The translations under genes were made by a program, and so were the position numbers. Below the pieces are notes generated by a model, which had not been told where the DNA came from, ran no database searches, and saw only the letters and a list, made by a program, of their open reading frames with translations. This document shows positions 24,908 through 34,667 of a stretch of DNA of 40,991 bases, in pieces. This DNA is from an uncultured Verrucomicrobia subdivision 3 bacterium (GTDB lineage Bacteria > Verrucomicrobiota > Verrucomicrobiia > Limisphaerales > UBA11358). The stretch spans positions 1 to 40,991 of the forward strand of contig CAISVF010000507.1 in the NCBI GenBank assembly GCA_903888765.1, written 5' to 3'. Positions within the stretch are counted from its first letter, which is position 1; each line of letters begins with the position of its first letter.

Positions 24908-25672
24908 TTAATTGGTCGCGATCACGGCATTGGTCCGCGACTGTGAATCGATGGGCACCACCAATTGAATGGGCTCAGTCAGTTTGCTTGCACCCGCCAT
25001 CTGGATTTCGACGCGCACCGCCAACGGCAGATTAGTGGTCAAGGAGGTAACATCGGTCGTGTCCCAGGCATCATTCCAGCGTGAACCGTCATAGCAGGTA
25101 AACTTCACGCTCTCCACACCATTCAGCAAAAGTTCGTCGGCCACATCCGGCGTATTGATGCTCAAAAGATTCCGGGACACGGTACGGTACAAATCGCGTC
25201 GCCCCGACCCGTCCAGGGCGGTTTTAAGCTCATAAGTCACGCGCTGGATATCGGCCCACGGAGCATTGGCGCTCAGCGCGCCTGTGGCGGTAAACATTTC
25301 CGCAGCGACCGGTTCGCTCACTCCGGTGCTGGAGATGCCGGTACCGGCGCGGAAACCGCCGGATAAAACCTTGCTCGTGCCGTTTGTCGGGGTGACAACA
25401 CATTGCAAATCGCGGCGCAGGAGCAAAAACGTTTGATCCACCGGCGTCGCCGCATCCACCACGTCCGTGGTCACTTCGCGCAGATGTAACGCGGCGAACA
25501 GCACGGCATTGACCGCCACCAAGACGATTGCCGCGACCCCGATCGCCAGAATCATCTCCACCAGCGTAAAGGCAGAAGTGAATTTCCCATGGCGAATTTC
25601 CCATGGGGAACGAGCCGCCCTGGTGGAGGCGGAGGTCATTGGCAGGCAGCCATTGGCCATTGGCAATTTCAT
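24908..25672 (-). CDS. gspJ: GspJ-like minor pseudopilin
   Basis: 254 residues. The prepilin motif is TSAFTLVEMILAIGVAAIVL, cleaved before F with Ala rather than the usual Gly at -1. The leader before it is unusually long (34 residues from the ATG at 25672, or 23 from the ATG at 25639). It is encoded largely by short direct repeats: CATTGGC heptamers and a duplicated 14-base unit. The globular part (VDQTFLLLRRDLQCVVTP, RVTYELKTALDGSGRRDLYRTV, VESVKFTCYDGSRWNDAWD) matches GspJ. The start overlaps the gspI stop in an ATGA. Confidence 0.88.
   Translation of the reverse strand: MKLPMANGCLPMTSASTRAARSPWEIRHGKFTSAFTLVEMILAIGVAAIVLVAVNAVLFAALHLREVTTDVVDAATPVDQTFLLLRRDLQCVVTPTNGTSKVLSGGFRAGTGISSTGVSEPVAAEMFTATGALSANAPWADIQRVTYELKTALDGSGRRDLYRTVSRNLLSINTPDVADELLLNGVESVKFTCYDGSRWNDAWDTTDVTSLTTNLPLAVRVEIQMAGASKLTEPIQLVVPIDSQSRTNAVIATN
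25580..25663. repeat. 7-base-periodic direct repeats within the gspJ leader
   Basis: Two 13-base copies of GAATTTCCCATGG start 14 bases apart (25580-25592 and 25594-25606). Nearby, CATTGGC occurs at 25637, 25651 and 25658, again in steps of 7 or 14. All lie inside the codons for the gspJ leader peptide. They resemble the heptanucleotide short tandem repeats known from cyanobacterial genomes. Confidence 0.75.
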
Positions 25673-26121
25673 GGTTTCGTCAAATTTACCGTTGTCATTC
25701 CTGGTTGGGTGACCAGCGTATTCAGTTTCACCGAATAATCCTTACCCTGGGCGGAAAATTTCACTTCCGCCGTCACTGTTTGCAGCGCCGCGTCTTCCGG
25801 CCACGACTGGCTCGTAAGGGTCCAGCGAAAATCCATGGCTCCCTCGCTGGTCGTCCCGCTCTGAGTCCCGTTGCTCCAATTCGTGGTGACCAGGCTCTCG
25901 TTCAAAATCCGGTCCGCCACGCGCACGGCCGCGCCCTTGCGCGCCGCCACTTCGCCTGCGAGGCTCGCCAGATGCATCGCCTCCACCGCTGCCGGAATCA
26001 CGATGGCCAGAAACAACATGGCGGCCAGCACTTCGGCCAGCGTAAAGCCCTGGCGGCGGCGCTTCGCCGCCAGCGCGGAGGCTTTGCCCCCCAAGCTATT
26101 TCTCGGTAAGGCGAATTTCAT
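25669..26121 (-). CDS. gspI: GspI-like minor pseudopilin
   Basis: 150 residues from the ATG at 26121; a GTG at 26136 is an alternative. A basic leader ends RRRQG, followed by FTLAEVLAAMLFLAIVIPAAVEAM, a canonical prepilin peptidase site with Gly at -1 and Glu at +5. The short globular part (ILNESLVTTNWSNG, FRWTLTSQSWPEDAALQTVTAEVKF) fits GspI, the partner of GspJ and GspK in the pseudopilus tip. It overlaps gspH at its start by 26 bases and gspJ at its end by four. Confidence 0.87.
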   Translation of the reverse strand: MKFALPRNSLGGKASALAAKRRRQGFTLAEVLAAMLFLAIVIPAAVEAMHLASLAGEVAARKGAAVRVADRILNESLVTTNWSNGTQSGTTSEGAMDFRWTLTSQSWPEDAALQTVTAEVKFSAQGKDYSVKLNTLVTQPGMTTVNLTKP

Positions 26122-26617
26122 AACCCGTGCGGCCACTATTCAAACCGAGCCAGCGCGAAAAACCGGCACTATCCGTCAGCTTCAAAATTTGCGGACTGTT
26201 TTCATCCACCATCCCATCGGCCAGAAATTTAATGGCCGGAAAATTTTTAAATGTCACCGGCGTGACGGTGCCGACATTTTGCACCGCGATTTGCAAGGTG
26301 GAATCCAACGTCAGATTCTCCGCCCGGGCATCACCGTTCTGTCCGCTCGATTCGGCCTCCAGACAATAGTTCCCGCTCTTTTCATCCACCCACAGCACCA
26401 TGGCTGCACCTTCAGAAACAGCACGGCTCTGGCCAGCGTGCATCAATGCCGCCAACCGGCGGGCCTCAGAATCCAGAGCCCGGCCGCGCACAAAATTCGA
26501 CAGCGCCGGAGCCGCAAGCGACGTGGCAATCACCAGCAGGGCGAGCACGAGGATCAGTTCGACCAGCGTGAAAGCGGCACCACATCGGAGTTTACTTTGA
26601 CCAGTTGCCAACATCAT
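26096..26617 (-). CDS. gspH: GspH-like pseudopilin
   Basis: 173 residues from the ATG-ATG at 26617. AAGGAAGG lies about 6 bases upstream, which decides the start; the longer open frame upstream is antisense-like and overlaps gspG. The prepilin motif is GAAFTLVELILVLALLVIATSLAAPAL (Ala at -1). The mature domain has LDSEARRLAALMHAGQSRAVSEGAAMVLWVDEKSG, the helix-then-beta pattern of GspH. The last codons overlap gspI. Role: minor pseudopilin linking tip and shaft. Confidence 0.87.
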   Translation of the reverse strand: MMLATGQSKLRCGAAFTLVELILVLALLVIATSLAAPALSNFVRGRALDSEARRLAALMHAGQSRAVSEGAAMVLWVDEKSGNYCLEAESSGQNGDARAENLTLDSTLQIAVQNVGTVTPVTFKNFPAIKFLADGMVDENSPQILKLTDSAGFSRWLGLNSGRTGYEIRLTEK

Positions 26618-27026
26618 CGTCCGTGCCTTCCTTGCTGTCTGGTCCAATCGACAGCAAATCATAGGAACCCGAGTTGTGCTTGCCGGGGAAATAATAGACA
26701 TAGTTGTTGCCCCACGGATCCTGCGGGATCTTTTCGAGATAGGGACCGTGCCAATTCTTGGCCGTGTTGGGCGCCAGCACCAAATCCTGAATGCTCTTGG
26801 GATAATATCCATTATCTACCTCAAAGGCATCCAGCGTGGTTTTAATGGAAGCCAGGTCGGCTTGCGCAGCGGTTACGCGCGCCTGCTCACTGCGGCCGAC
26901 AATTTTGGGGATGACCAGGGCGGCCAGAATGCCGATGATGGTGACGACCAGAAGCATTTCCACGAGCGTGAAAGCGCGGCGAAAAACCCGGCGTGAGGAG
27001 TGGGGAGTGGGGAGTGGTAGGTGCAT
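26592..27026 (-). CDS. gspG: GspG major pseudopilin
   Basis: 144 residues. The prepilin site is RRAFTLVEMLLVVTIIGILAALVIP, again with Ala at -1 and Glu at +5. The mature domain has ARVTAAQADLASIKTTLDAFEVDNGYYP, DPWGNNYVYYFP and an acidic C-terminal loop (SIGPDSKEGTDDDVGNW), which binds calcium in the family. The leader codons include three perfect 7-base tandem copies (26997-27017). It starts 18 bases after gspF. GspG polymerises into the pseudopilus that pushes substrates through the secretin. Confidence 0.95.
   Translation of the reverse strand: MHLPLPTPHSSRRVFRRAFTLVEMLLVVTIIGILAALVIPKIVGRSEQARVTAAQADLASIKTTLDAFEVDNGYYPKSIQDLVLAPNTAKNWHGPYLEKIPQDPWGNNYVYYFPGKHNSGSYDLLSIGPDSKEGTDDDVGNWSK
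26997..27017. repeat. three tandem heptamers in the gspG leader
   Basis: GGAGTGG occurs three times without interruption (plus-strand reading), within codons 4-10 of gspG. Because the unit is not a multiple of three, gain or loss of one copy would shift the gspG reading frame. Confidence 0.9.
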
Positions 27027-27044
27027 AGTTTTCTATGTTTGAAT

Positions 27045-28280
27045 TTATTTGATGTAATCTTGCAAAGAGAAGATGGGCAGCAACATGCTGATGAAAATCA
27101 CGCCGATGAAGCCGGCGATGAGAAATAGCATGAGTGGTTCGGCAAAGGCCACGGCAGTTTTCAGATTCCGGTCCAGGTCAAATTCCGTGACCCCGGCGAC
27201 GCGGACGAGCTCGACATCCAGCTTGCCGCTTTCCTCCGCGACCGAAATCATTTCCAACACGGAACCGGAAAAAAGAATTTTGCAATCCGACAAACTCTGG
27301 CCCAGCCGCCCGCCCTGCTGCACGCGCTCAATGGACTGGCCCACGGTATCCACCAGAATTTGATTGCCGATGGATTTGCGCGCGACGTTGAGACCATGCA
27401 CCAGTGGCACGCCCGCGCCGAGCAAGGTGCCCAGCATGCGGCAAAAACGAGCCATGGCGAATTGGGCAATGAGCGGTCCAACCAGGGGGGATTTTAATAT
27501 AAGACCTTCCCACATGCGCTTGCCCTTTTCGGAAAGAAACCACGCCCGCACCAGAAAACCGAAGGCGACAATACCCAGTACCACAAAAAAGCCATAGGAT
27601 CGCACCAGATAACTCAAGCCAATCACCAGCTGGGTGATCAGCGGCAGCGAACCGTGCACGCTGGCGAAAACCTTCTGGAATTTCGGGATGAAGAAAATGA
27701 GCAGCACCGACAACACGACCAGCGCGAGAAATAGCAGGATGCACGGATAAATCATCGCGGTCATCACCTTGGATTTCAGCTCCTTTTCGCGAGTCTGAAA
27801 ATCCGCTATCTGCGCCAGAACCACATCCAGAAAGCCGCCGGCCTCGCCGGCTTCGACCATGGCCACATAAACGCGCGGAAAGGTTTCAGGCGACTTGGCC
27901 ATTGCGTTGGCCAGCGACATGCCGTCCACGACGAGATCATGGATTTCCTTCCACTTGGCCTTGGCTGCCGGAGCCGAGGCCTCCTTATGCAGAATGACGA
28001 GCGCCCGGCTCAGCGGCACCCCGGCTGCGAGCAAGCTGGACAACAGCCGGGTGAAATTTTCCAGTTCCTTGGCGGAGACCTTTTTGGAGGCGAAATCAAA
28101 GGTCAGGTTTCCGGAAGCTGCCGCGGCGTTTTTTGCGGCCGAATTTTTTTCCAGCAGATTCACCGGCCGCAGCCCCAGCGATTCCATCTGCCGCAGCGCG
28201 TCGGGGCGGCCGGCAGCTTCCAGCAAGCCCTCGGCAATTTTGCCGTCGGACTGCAAAGCTTTGTAGGAAAACGTGGGCAT
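27045..28280 (-). CDS. gspF: GspF inner-membrane platform protein
   Basis: 411 residues from the ATG at 28280 (MPTFSYKALQSDGKIAEG, the standard start of the family). The open frame extends 83 residues upstream but there overlaps gspE out of frame. Two T2SSF domains are visible: FTRLLSSLLAAGVPLSRALVIL and FCRMLGTLLGAGVPLVHGLNVA. Three membrane segments are typical (IYPCILLFLALVVLSVLLIFFI; FFVVLGIVAFGFLV; LMLFLIAGFIGVIFISMLLPIF). GspF transmits ATPase motion to pseudopilus assembly. It starts eight bases after gspE. Confidence 0.95.
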   Translation of the reverse strand: MPTFSYKALQSDGKIAEGLLEAAGRPDALRQMESLGLRPVNLLEKNSAAKNAAAASGNLTFDFASKKVSAKELENFTRLLSSLLAAGVPLSRALVILHKEASAPAAKAKWKEIHDLVVDGMSLANAMAKSPETFPRVYVAMVEAGEAGGFLDVVLAQIADFQTREKELKSKVMTAMIYPCILLFLALVVLSVLLIFFIPKFQKVFASVHGSLPLITQLVIGLSYLVRSYGFFVVLGIVAFGFLVRAWFLSEKGKRMWEGLILKSPLVGPLIAQFAMARFCRMLGTLLGAGVPLVHGLNVARKSIGNQILVDTVGQSIERVQQGGRLGQSLSDCKILFSGSVLEMISVAEESGKLDVELVRVAGVTEFDLDRNLKTAVAFAEPLMLFLIAGFIGVIFISMLLPIFSLQDYIK

Positions 28281-28288
28281 GGAAATAG

Positions 28289-30010
28289 TCAGCCAGCCAC
28301 TGCGATGCTCGCGGCCGATTCTCCGCCCTGGTTTTTGGTTGCGCTGGCGACTTCTTTGGCGGTCGTCACACTCAACACTTCCTCCACCGTGGTGACCCCG
28401 GCCGCCACCAGGCGCCAGCCGTCCTCGGCGAGCGTGCGCATTCCGGCATCGCGGGCGGCCTTGCGGATTTGGTCCGTCGAGGCGCTTTTCAATATCAACT
28501 GGCGAATTTCTTCGTCCGTATCCATCCATTCAAAAATGGCGTGACGACCAAAAAAACCGGTGTTGCGGCACTCGCGACAGCCGACAGATTTGAAAATGGT
28601 TTTATCCGCAGCGATGCCGAGCTTGAGTTTGAAGGATTGAGCGCGTGCGGAATTATCCGGCTGTTTGCACTGCGGACAAAGCACCCGGACCAGACGCTGT
28701 GCCAGCACGGCTTCGAGCGAGGAGGCCACCAGATAAGGTTCCACCCCCATGTCAACCAGCCGGGTGAGCGCTCCGGGCGCGTCGTTGGTATGCAGCGTCG
28801 AAAACACCAAATGGCCGGTGAGCGAGGCCTGCACAGCAATCTGGGCGGTCTCCGCGTCCCGGATTTCCCCAATGAGAATCACATCCGGATCATGGCGCAG
28901 GATCGAACGCAGTCCGCGCGCAAACGTGAGGCCGGATTTCTCATTAACCTGAATCTGGTTGACGCCCTTCAGCTGATATTCCACCGGGTCTTCCACGGTG
29001 ATGATTTTGCGGACCGAATCATTGATCTCGTTCAGCGCGGTATAAAGCGTGGAGGTTTTACCGCTGCCCGTGGGGCCGGTAACCAAAATAATGCCGTGCG
29101 GCAATTGCAAGACATGTTGAAAGTGCTCCAGCTCGCGCTGGTTCATGCCGATCTCACTCAACCCACGCAGCGTGGAATTTTGTCGCAGCAGACGCATCAC
29201 CACCGCCTCGCCATGCAGCATGGGAATGATGGAAACCCGGATGTCCACTTCGGCTTGGTCAATGCGCACCTTGATGCGCCCGTCTTGCGGCAGGCGTTTT
29301 TCCGCGATGTTGAGGTGGCTCAAAATCTTGATGCGCGAGACAATGGCGGGCTGAAATTGTTTTAACTGCGGCGGCACGGCGGTATCTTGCAACTCGCCGT
29401 CAATGCGGTAACGGATTTTGAATTCATCCTCAAAGGGTTCGAGGTGGATGTCCGAGGCCCGCAACTCGATGGCATCTTTTAACACCTGATTGACGAAGCG
29501 GATAATGGAAGCCTCGTCCTCTTCGCCGGAATCCAAGTCGGTATTTTCCGCATTTTCATCAACGACCTGGATGGATTTTTCCTCGTCGAGTGTGCCGATG
29601 GTATCCGCGCCAACGCCCAAGCGCTTTTTGATTTCCCGCTGAATGGACTCCGTGGAGGCCAGAACCGGCTTGAGGTTGAGGCCGGTCAGCGTTTTAAGCG
29701 CGTCAAACCCCTGGGTGGCGAACAGTCGGCTGGTGGCGACTTCCACGTGGCCATTCACGCGCTGGAGGGGAAGCAATTCTTCCTTCAGCAAAATGCGGGC
29801 GGGAAAGAGAGAGAGAAGCTGACGATCCGGCTCAATATCCTCCAAGGTCGTATAGCCAAGGCCATATTCCCTCGCGAGCCAGCGGAGGACCTCCTCTTCA
29901 CTGTGCAATACCTGTTTCGCGAGCGCGGCGGCGTCCAGTGAAGACAGCTGCCGGGACGCGGTCATGCGTGCCAGCAACTGTTTGGAATCCTGAACGGAGG
30001 TAGCGGCCAT
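28289..30010 (-). CDS. gspE: GspE secretion ATPase
   Basis: 573 residues. An N-terminal MshEN-like domain (about 30-130) is followed by the ASDIHLEPFED segment (185-195), Walker A GPTGSGKT (312-319), an Asp-box region VEDPVEY, Walker B DVILIGEIRD (376-385), the His box LTGHLVFSTLHTND (397-410) and a zinc-binding CPQC...CREC pair (445-448 and 478-481). This is the hexameric ATPase that powers pseudopilus assembly in type II secretion. It is first of the core gsp genes, 26 bases downstream of the small periplasmic protein. PilB is the main alternative, but the full gsp context favours GspE. Confidence 0.96.
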   Translation of the reverse strand: MAATSVQDSKQLLARMTASRQLSSLDAAALAKQVLHSEEEVLRWLAREYGLGYTTLEDIEPDRQLLSLFPARILLKEELLPLQRVNGHVEVATSRLFATQGFDALKTLTGLNLKPVLASTESIQREIKKRLGVGADTIGTLDEEKSIQVVDENAENTDLDSGEEDEASIIRFVNQVLKDAIELRASDIHLEPFEDEFKIRYRIDGELQDTAVPPQLKQFQPAIVSRIKILSHLNIAEKRLPQDGRIKVRIDQAEVDIRVSIIPMLHGEAVVMRLLRQNSTLRGLSEIGMNQRELEHFQHVLQLPHGIILVTGPTGSGKTSTLYTALNEINDSVRKIITVEDPVEYQLKGVNQIQVNEKSGLTFARGLRSILRHDPDVILIGEIRDAETAQIAVQASLTGHLVFSTLHTNDAPGALTRLVDMGVEPYLVASSLEAVLAQRLVRVLCPQCKQPDNSARAQSFKLKLGIAADKTIFKSVGCRECRNTGFFGRHAIFEWMDTDEEIRQLILKSASTDQIRKAARDAGMRTLAEDGWRLVAAGVTTVEEVLSVTTAKEVASATKNQGGESAASIAVAG

Positions 30011-30036
30011 GGATCGTCAGCTTTCGCTTGTAATGA

Positions 30037-30606
30037 TCAGTTCACTAACTGGAGCAGATAGGCCTGCGCTTCCTGCTTGGCCGTCAAAATCTTTTTGAGA
30101 TCCGCCTGTGCCGCTTCGAGCTTGGCCTGCTTCACTTTTTGGGTGGCTTTGTACCTGGCGAGCAGGTCCTTGATCTGGGAGGCCGGAGCGTTGTCATCAA
30201 TCGCCTTCTGCAGGGCTTCCTGTTCCGGGCTGGTCTGGCCGAACATGCCACCGCGATTGCCGCCGCCCTGATCGCCACCGCGATTGCGTCCGCCGAACAT
30301 GCGGCCCATGCCGCCAAAGCCCACATCGCGGCGGGCTTCCATCACCTTGAGCACAAGGGGCTTCACGGCATCCCATTCGGTATCATTGGTGAAACCGAGC
30401 TGTTCCTGAACCCGCTCCAGCATGCGCTGCTGCATCTGGGCCGGATCCCAATTGCCGCCTCCGGGACCTCCGGGGCCGCCGCGCTGACGACGCTGACCGC
30501 CGCCATTGTCGCCGCCATTGTTGTTGTCCTGCGCGAGCAGGCTGGTGGCGCTGATGGCGAGCGTGGCTGCCATCGCGCACATGGTAATAACACGATTTAA
30601 TTTCAT
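30037..30606 (-). CDS. small periplasmic Gly-rich helical protein at the head of the secretion operon
   Basis: 189 residues. The ATG at 30606 has AGGA about 7 bases upstream and is followed by a clear signal peptide (MKLNRVITMCAMAATLA...SLLAQ). The mature part has a Gly/Arg-rich segment (QRRQRGGPGGPGGGN), a helix (MQQRMLERVQEQLGFTNDTEWDAVKPLVLKVM), a second Gly/Arg patch (MGRMFGGRNRGGDQGGGNRGG) and a long charged helix (QIKDLLARYKATQKVKQAKLEAAQADLKKILTAKQEAQAYLLQL). The helical arrangement loosely recalls CpxP/Spy-type periplasmic proteins, but I see no diagnostic LTxxQ motif. Function is unknown. Its place before gspE suggests co-expression with the secretion machine. Confidence 0.82.
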   Translation of the reverse strand: MKLNRVITMCAMAATLAISATSLLAQDNNNGGDNGGGQRRQRGGPGGPGGGNWDPAQMQQRMLERVQEQLGFTNDTEWDAVKPLVLKVMEARRDVGFGGMGRMFGGRNRGGDQGGGNRGGMFGQTSPEQEALQKAIDDNAPASQIKDLLARYKATQKVKQAKLEAAQADLKKILTAKQEAQAYLLQLVN

Positions 30607-30742
30607 TGCGTTTCCTGTGGTTGTAGTTTGTTTTAGTTGTCCGGGGTAACACCCAAGTGCTACCGCACGGTTGATAAACCTAAAGCAAGGATCGCGCCAA
30701 GTGATTAATCCACGATTTATTGGGATATTAGACAATCGGGCC

Positions 30743-30789
30743 GCGCAATGTCTGCGCACTGCCCCGGGGATTGCGCAGAATTTGCGCAA
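30743..30789. promoter_or_regulatory. phased GCGC-core repeats upstream of the secretion operon
   Basis: GCGCA cores start at 30743, 30754, 30773 and 30784, giving spacings of 11, 19 and 11 bases. They sit nearly symmetrically about the palindrome CCCCGGGG (30762-30769). An AT-rich stretch follows towards the gene (30700-30735, with TAATAT on the minus strand at 30725-30730). The pattern looks like a dimer-of-dimers operator. The GC-rich genome makes some GCGC repeats expected, so confidence is modest. Confidence 0.4.
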
Positions 30790-30820
30790 GGCGACACCTC
30801 GGACAAGTGGGGCATGCTTC

Positions 30821-30860
30821 AAAAGCAAAAAACCGCCCGCAGCCGGAGCTGCGGGCGGTT
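30821..30860 (-). terminator. intrinsic terminator of rpoD
   Basis: A perfect 13-pair stem, AACCGCCCGCAGC (30831-30843) with GCTGCGGGCGGTT (30848-30860), has a four-base loop and is followed on the minus strand by TTTTTTGCTTTT. It begins 15 bases after the rpoD stop and separates rpoD from the secretion operon. Confidence 0.95.
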
Positions 30861-30875
30861 ATGAAAACGGATGGA

Positions 30876-32726
<1,851 letters not shown>

Positions 32727-32900
32727 AAATTATCAGACTAAATGAGACACAACAAACCGTGCGCCGGTTCAGAAAAAATTGACGGCTGACCGCGAAAAGC
32801 GGCTTCTGACGAAACACCCGCGTTCATTGCCGTGAAGCCGGAACCGCGAACACCAGAAGACTGACGCGTGTCAATCCTAGTTGTTTTGGGGAAAATTTCA

Positions 32901-32929
32901 AGCATAATCTTTACGAAACCGAACCGCAA
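32901..32929 (-). promoter_or_regulatory. candidate rpoD promoter
   Basis: On the minus strand, TTGCGG (32924-32929) and TATGCT (32901-32906) are separated by 17 bases, about 170 bases before the rpoD start. Matches to the sigma-70 consensus are 3/6 and 4/6, so this is weak. A separate perfect TTGACA at 32868-32873 lacks a -10 partner. Confidence 0.25.
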
Positions 32930-32985
32930 GACTGTCGGGAATAATTTTTACCCCCAACAAAACTGCGGTTTTCAGGATGCTTTTC

Positions 32986-33906
32986 TCAACCGGCAGCGGC
33001 CACGGCAGCCACATCCCGGGCAATCTGCTCTCGCAGCGCGGTCACCGAGTCAAACCGCTGCTCCGGCCGCAATCTTGCGGTAATTTCCACCTCCAGCTCC
33101 AACCCGTAGAGGTCGCCGGAAAAATTTAATAAATGGGCTTCGACCCTGAGCTGCGGCCCAGCCGTCACGGTGGGCCGCACCCCGATATTCAACGCCGCGC
33201 GGTAACATTGGCCGCCGTAATGGATGCGAGCGGCATACACCCCGTGGGGAGGCAAAATCTGATTGCCGGTATCCACATTAGCGGTGGGAACCCCCCATTG
33301 CCGACCCAACTGGTCACCCCGGACAACCGGCCCACAAAGCGACCACGAGCGTCCGAGCATCTGGCCGGCGGCATCCAGATTGCCCTGGCGAATGGCTTCG
33401 CGAATCCGGGTGCTGCTCACCGTTTTTCCGTCCAATGCCAACTCGGCCATGCCGTGAACGCGAAAATGCAATTCTGCACCCAAGGTCTGCAGCAAACCGA
33501 CGTGCCCGCTCCGCTGATGGCCAAAAACAAAATCCGCGCCCACGCAAACGCTGTGAATACGCCCCAAATCGCGCGCCAGTTCGCGGATGAACCGCGCTCC
33601 GGACTTTTCGCTGAAATCTTTGTCGAAGGTAATTTCCAGCAGCGCGTCCGCTTCCAGAGAGGCGATGGCGCGCAATTTCTGTGAGCGCGCAAAAACCTGG
33701 GGCGGCACGTGCTCCGGCGCCACGATGACGTTGGGATGCCGATCAAAGGTGACGACCAGCGCCAGGGCATCCTGGCTGCGCGCATCGGAAACCGTCTGGC
33801 GGATTATTTGCTGATGACCCAGATGGACGCCATCGAAAACCCCGATCGCCAGGCAAACCTGGCGGCCGGCATTATCCAGTTCGTTGGCGGCGCGGATGAT
33901 TTTCAC
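32986..33906 (-). CDS. ribF: bifunctional riboflavin kinase / FAD synthetase RibF
   Basis: 306 residues; makes FMN and FAD from riboflavin. The N-terminal FAD synthetase domain has AIGVFDGVHLGHQ (nucleotidyl-transferase HxGH motif) and VTFDRHPNVIVAP. It also has the VGADFVFGHQRSG segment and SSTRIREAIRQG. The C-terminal flavokinase domain has GRQWGVPTANVD, the GVYAARIHYGG strand and LNIGVRPTV. Length is normal. The start is GTG. It is the last gene of the nusA-infB cluster, 34 bases after truB, in the conserved truB-ribF order. Confidence 0.96.
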   Translation of the reverse strand: MKIIRAANELDNAGRQVCLAIGVFDGVHLGHQQIIRQTVSDARSQDALALVVTFDRHPNVIVAPEHVPPQVFARSQKLRAIASLEADALLEITFDKDFSEKSGARFIRELARDLGRIHSVCVGADFVFGHQRSGHVGLLQTLGAELHFRVHGMAELALDGKTVSSTRIREAIRQGNLDAAGQMLGRSWSLCGPVVRGDQLGRQWGVPTANVDTGNQILPPHGVYAARIHYGGQCYRAALNIGVRPTVTAGPQLRVEAHLLNFSGDLYGLELEVEITARLRPEQRFDSVTALREQIARDVAAVAAAG

Positions 33907-33940
33907 GTCAGCATGGGCGCAGTATCCCGGGAGATGGTCT

Positions 33941-34654
33941 TTATGCAGCGGCGAGCTTTAAAAACGGCAGCACGCGTTTTTCGAGTTCAACGGTGCTTAA
34001 CTGCAAAATCGCATCCAGCGACAGCGCATCCGCCACATCAAATTTGCCGGAGGCGCTGCGGCGCAGGGAAGTCAGATGCGCTCCGCAACCGAGTTGCTGG
34101 CCGAGATCGTGCGCCAGGCTGCGAATATAAGTGCCTTTGGTGCAGGCCACGCGGAATTTACCCAGCGGCTCGGCGTATTCGGTGAACCGGAAATTATAAA
34201 TATGAATCAGGCGTGGCTCCCGCTCGACGTCAATGCCCTTGCGGGCGAGTTTGTAAAGCGGCACTCCGCCCTTTTTGATGGCGGAGACCATCGGCGGCAC
34301 TTGCATTAAATCGCCAATGAATTTGGCCGCTTCTTCATTTAACTCCGCGAGCGTCATCGGCATCACCGGCAAGGAACCGGTCAATTCACCGTCGGAATCA
34401 TAACTGTCGGTTTCCTCGCCGAATTTGATCACTCCTTCATATACTTTGTCATCGCCCATCAAGCGCTCGGATAATTTTGTGCCGCGGCCGAGCACGATAA
34501 TGAGCAAGCCGGTGGCGTTCGGATCCAGCGTGCCGCAATGGCCAACTTTTTTGATGCCAAATTTCCGGCGGATGACATCCACGACATCATGCGACGTCGG
34601 GCCGGACGGCTTGTCAACGAGGATGGCCCCATCGAGAGTGGAAAATTCTTGCAT
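33941..34654 (-). CDS. truB: tRNA pseudouridine(55) synthase TruB
   Basis: 237 residues from the ATG at 34654 (MQEFSTLDGAILVDKPSGPTSHDVV). The catalytic motif is VGHCGTLDPNATGLL, with the Asp of GTLDP as nucleophile. KVYEGVIKFGEETDSYDSDGE, YIRSLAHDLGQQLGCGAHL and LRRSASGKFDV are typical. It is shorter than E. coli TruB and lacks a C-terminal PUA domain; compact bacterial forms like this are known. The open frame continues upstream to 34804, but that extension lies within nrnA and has no family similarity. The gap to nrnA is 13 bases. Confidence 0.96.
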   Translation of the reverse strand: MQEFSTLDGAILVDKPSGPTSHDVVDVIRRKFGIKKVGHCGTLDPNATGLLIIVLGRGTKLSERLMGDDKVYEGVIKFGEETDSYDSDGELTGSLPVMPMTLAELNEEAAKFIGDLMQVPPMVSAIKKGGVPLYKLARKGIDVEREPRLIHIYNFRFTEYAEPLGKFRVACTKGTYIRSLAHDLGQQLGCGAHLTSLRRSASGKFDVADALSLDAILQLSTVELEKRVLPFLKLAAA

Positions 34655-34667
34655 GGAAAAATGAAAA

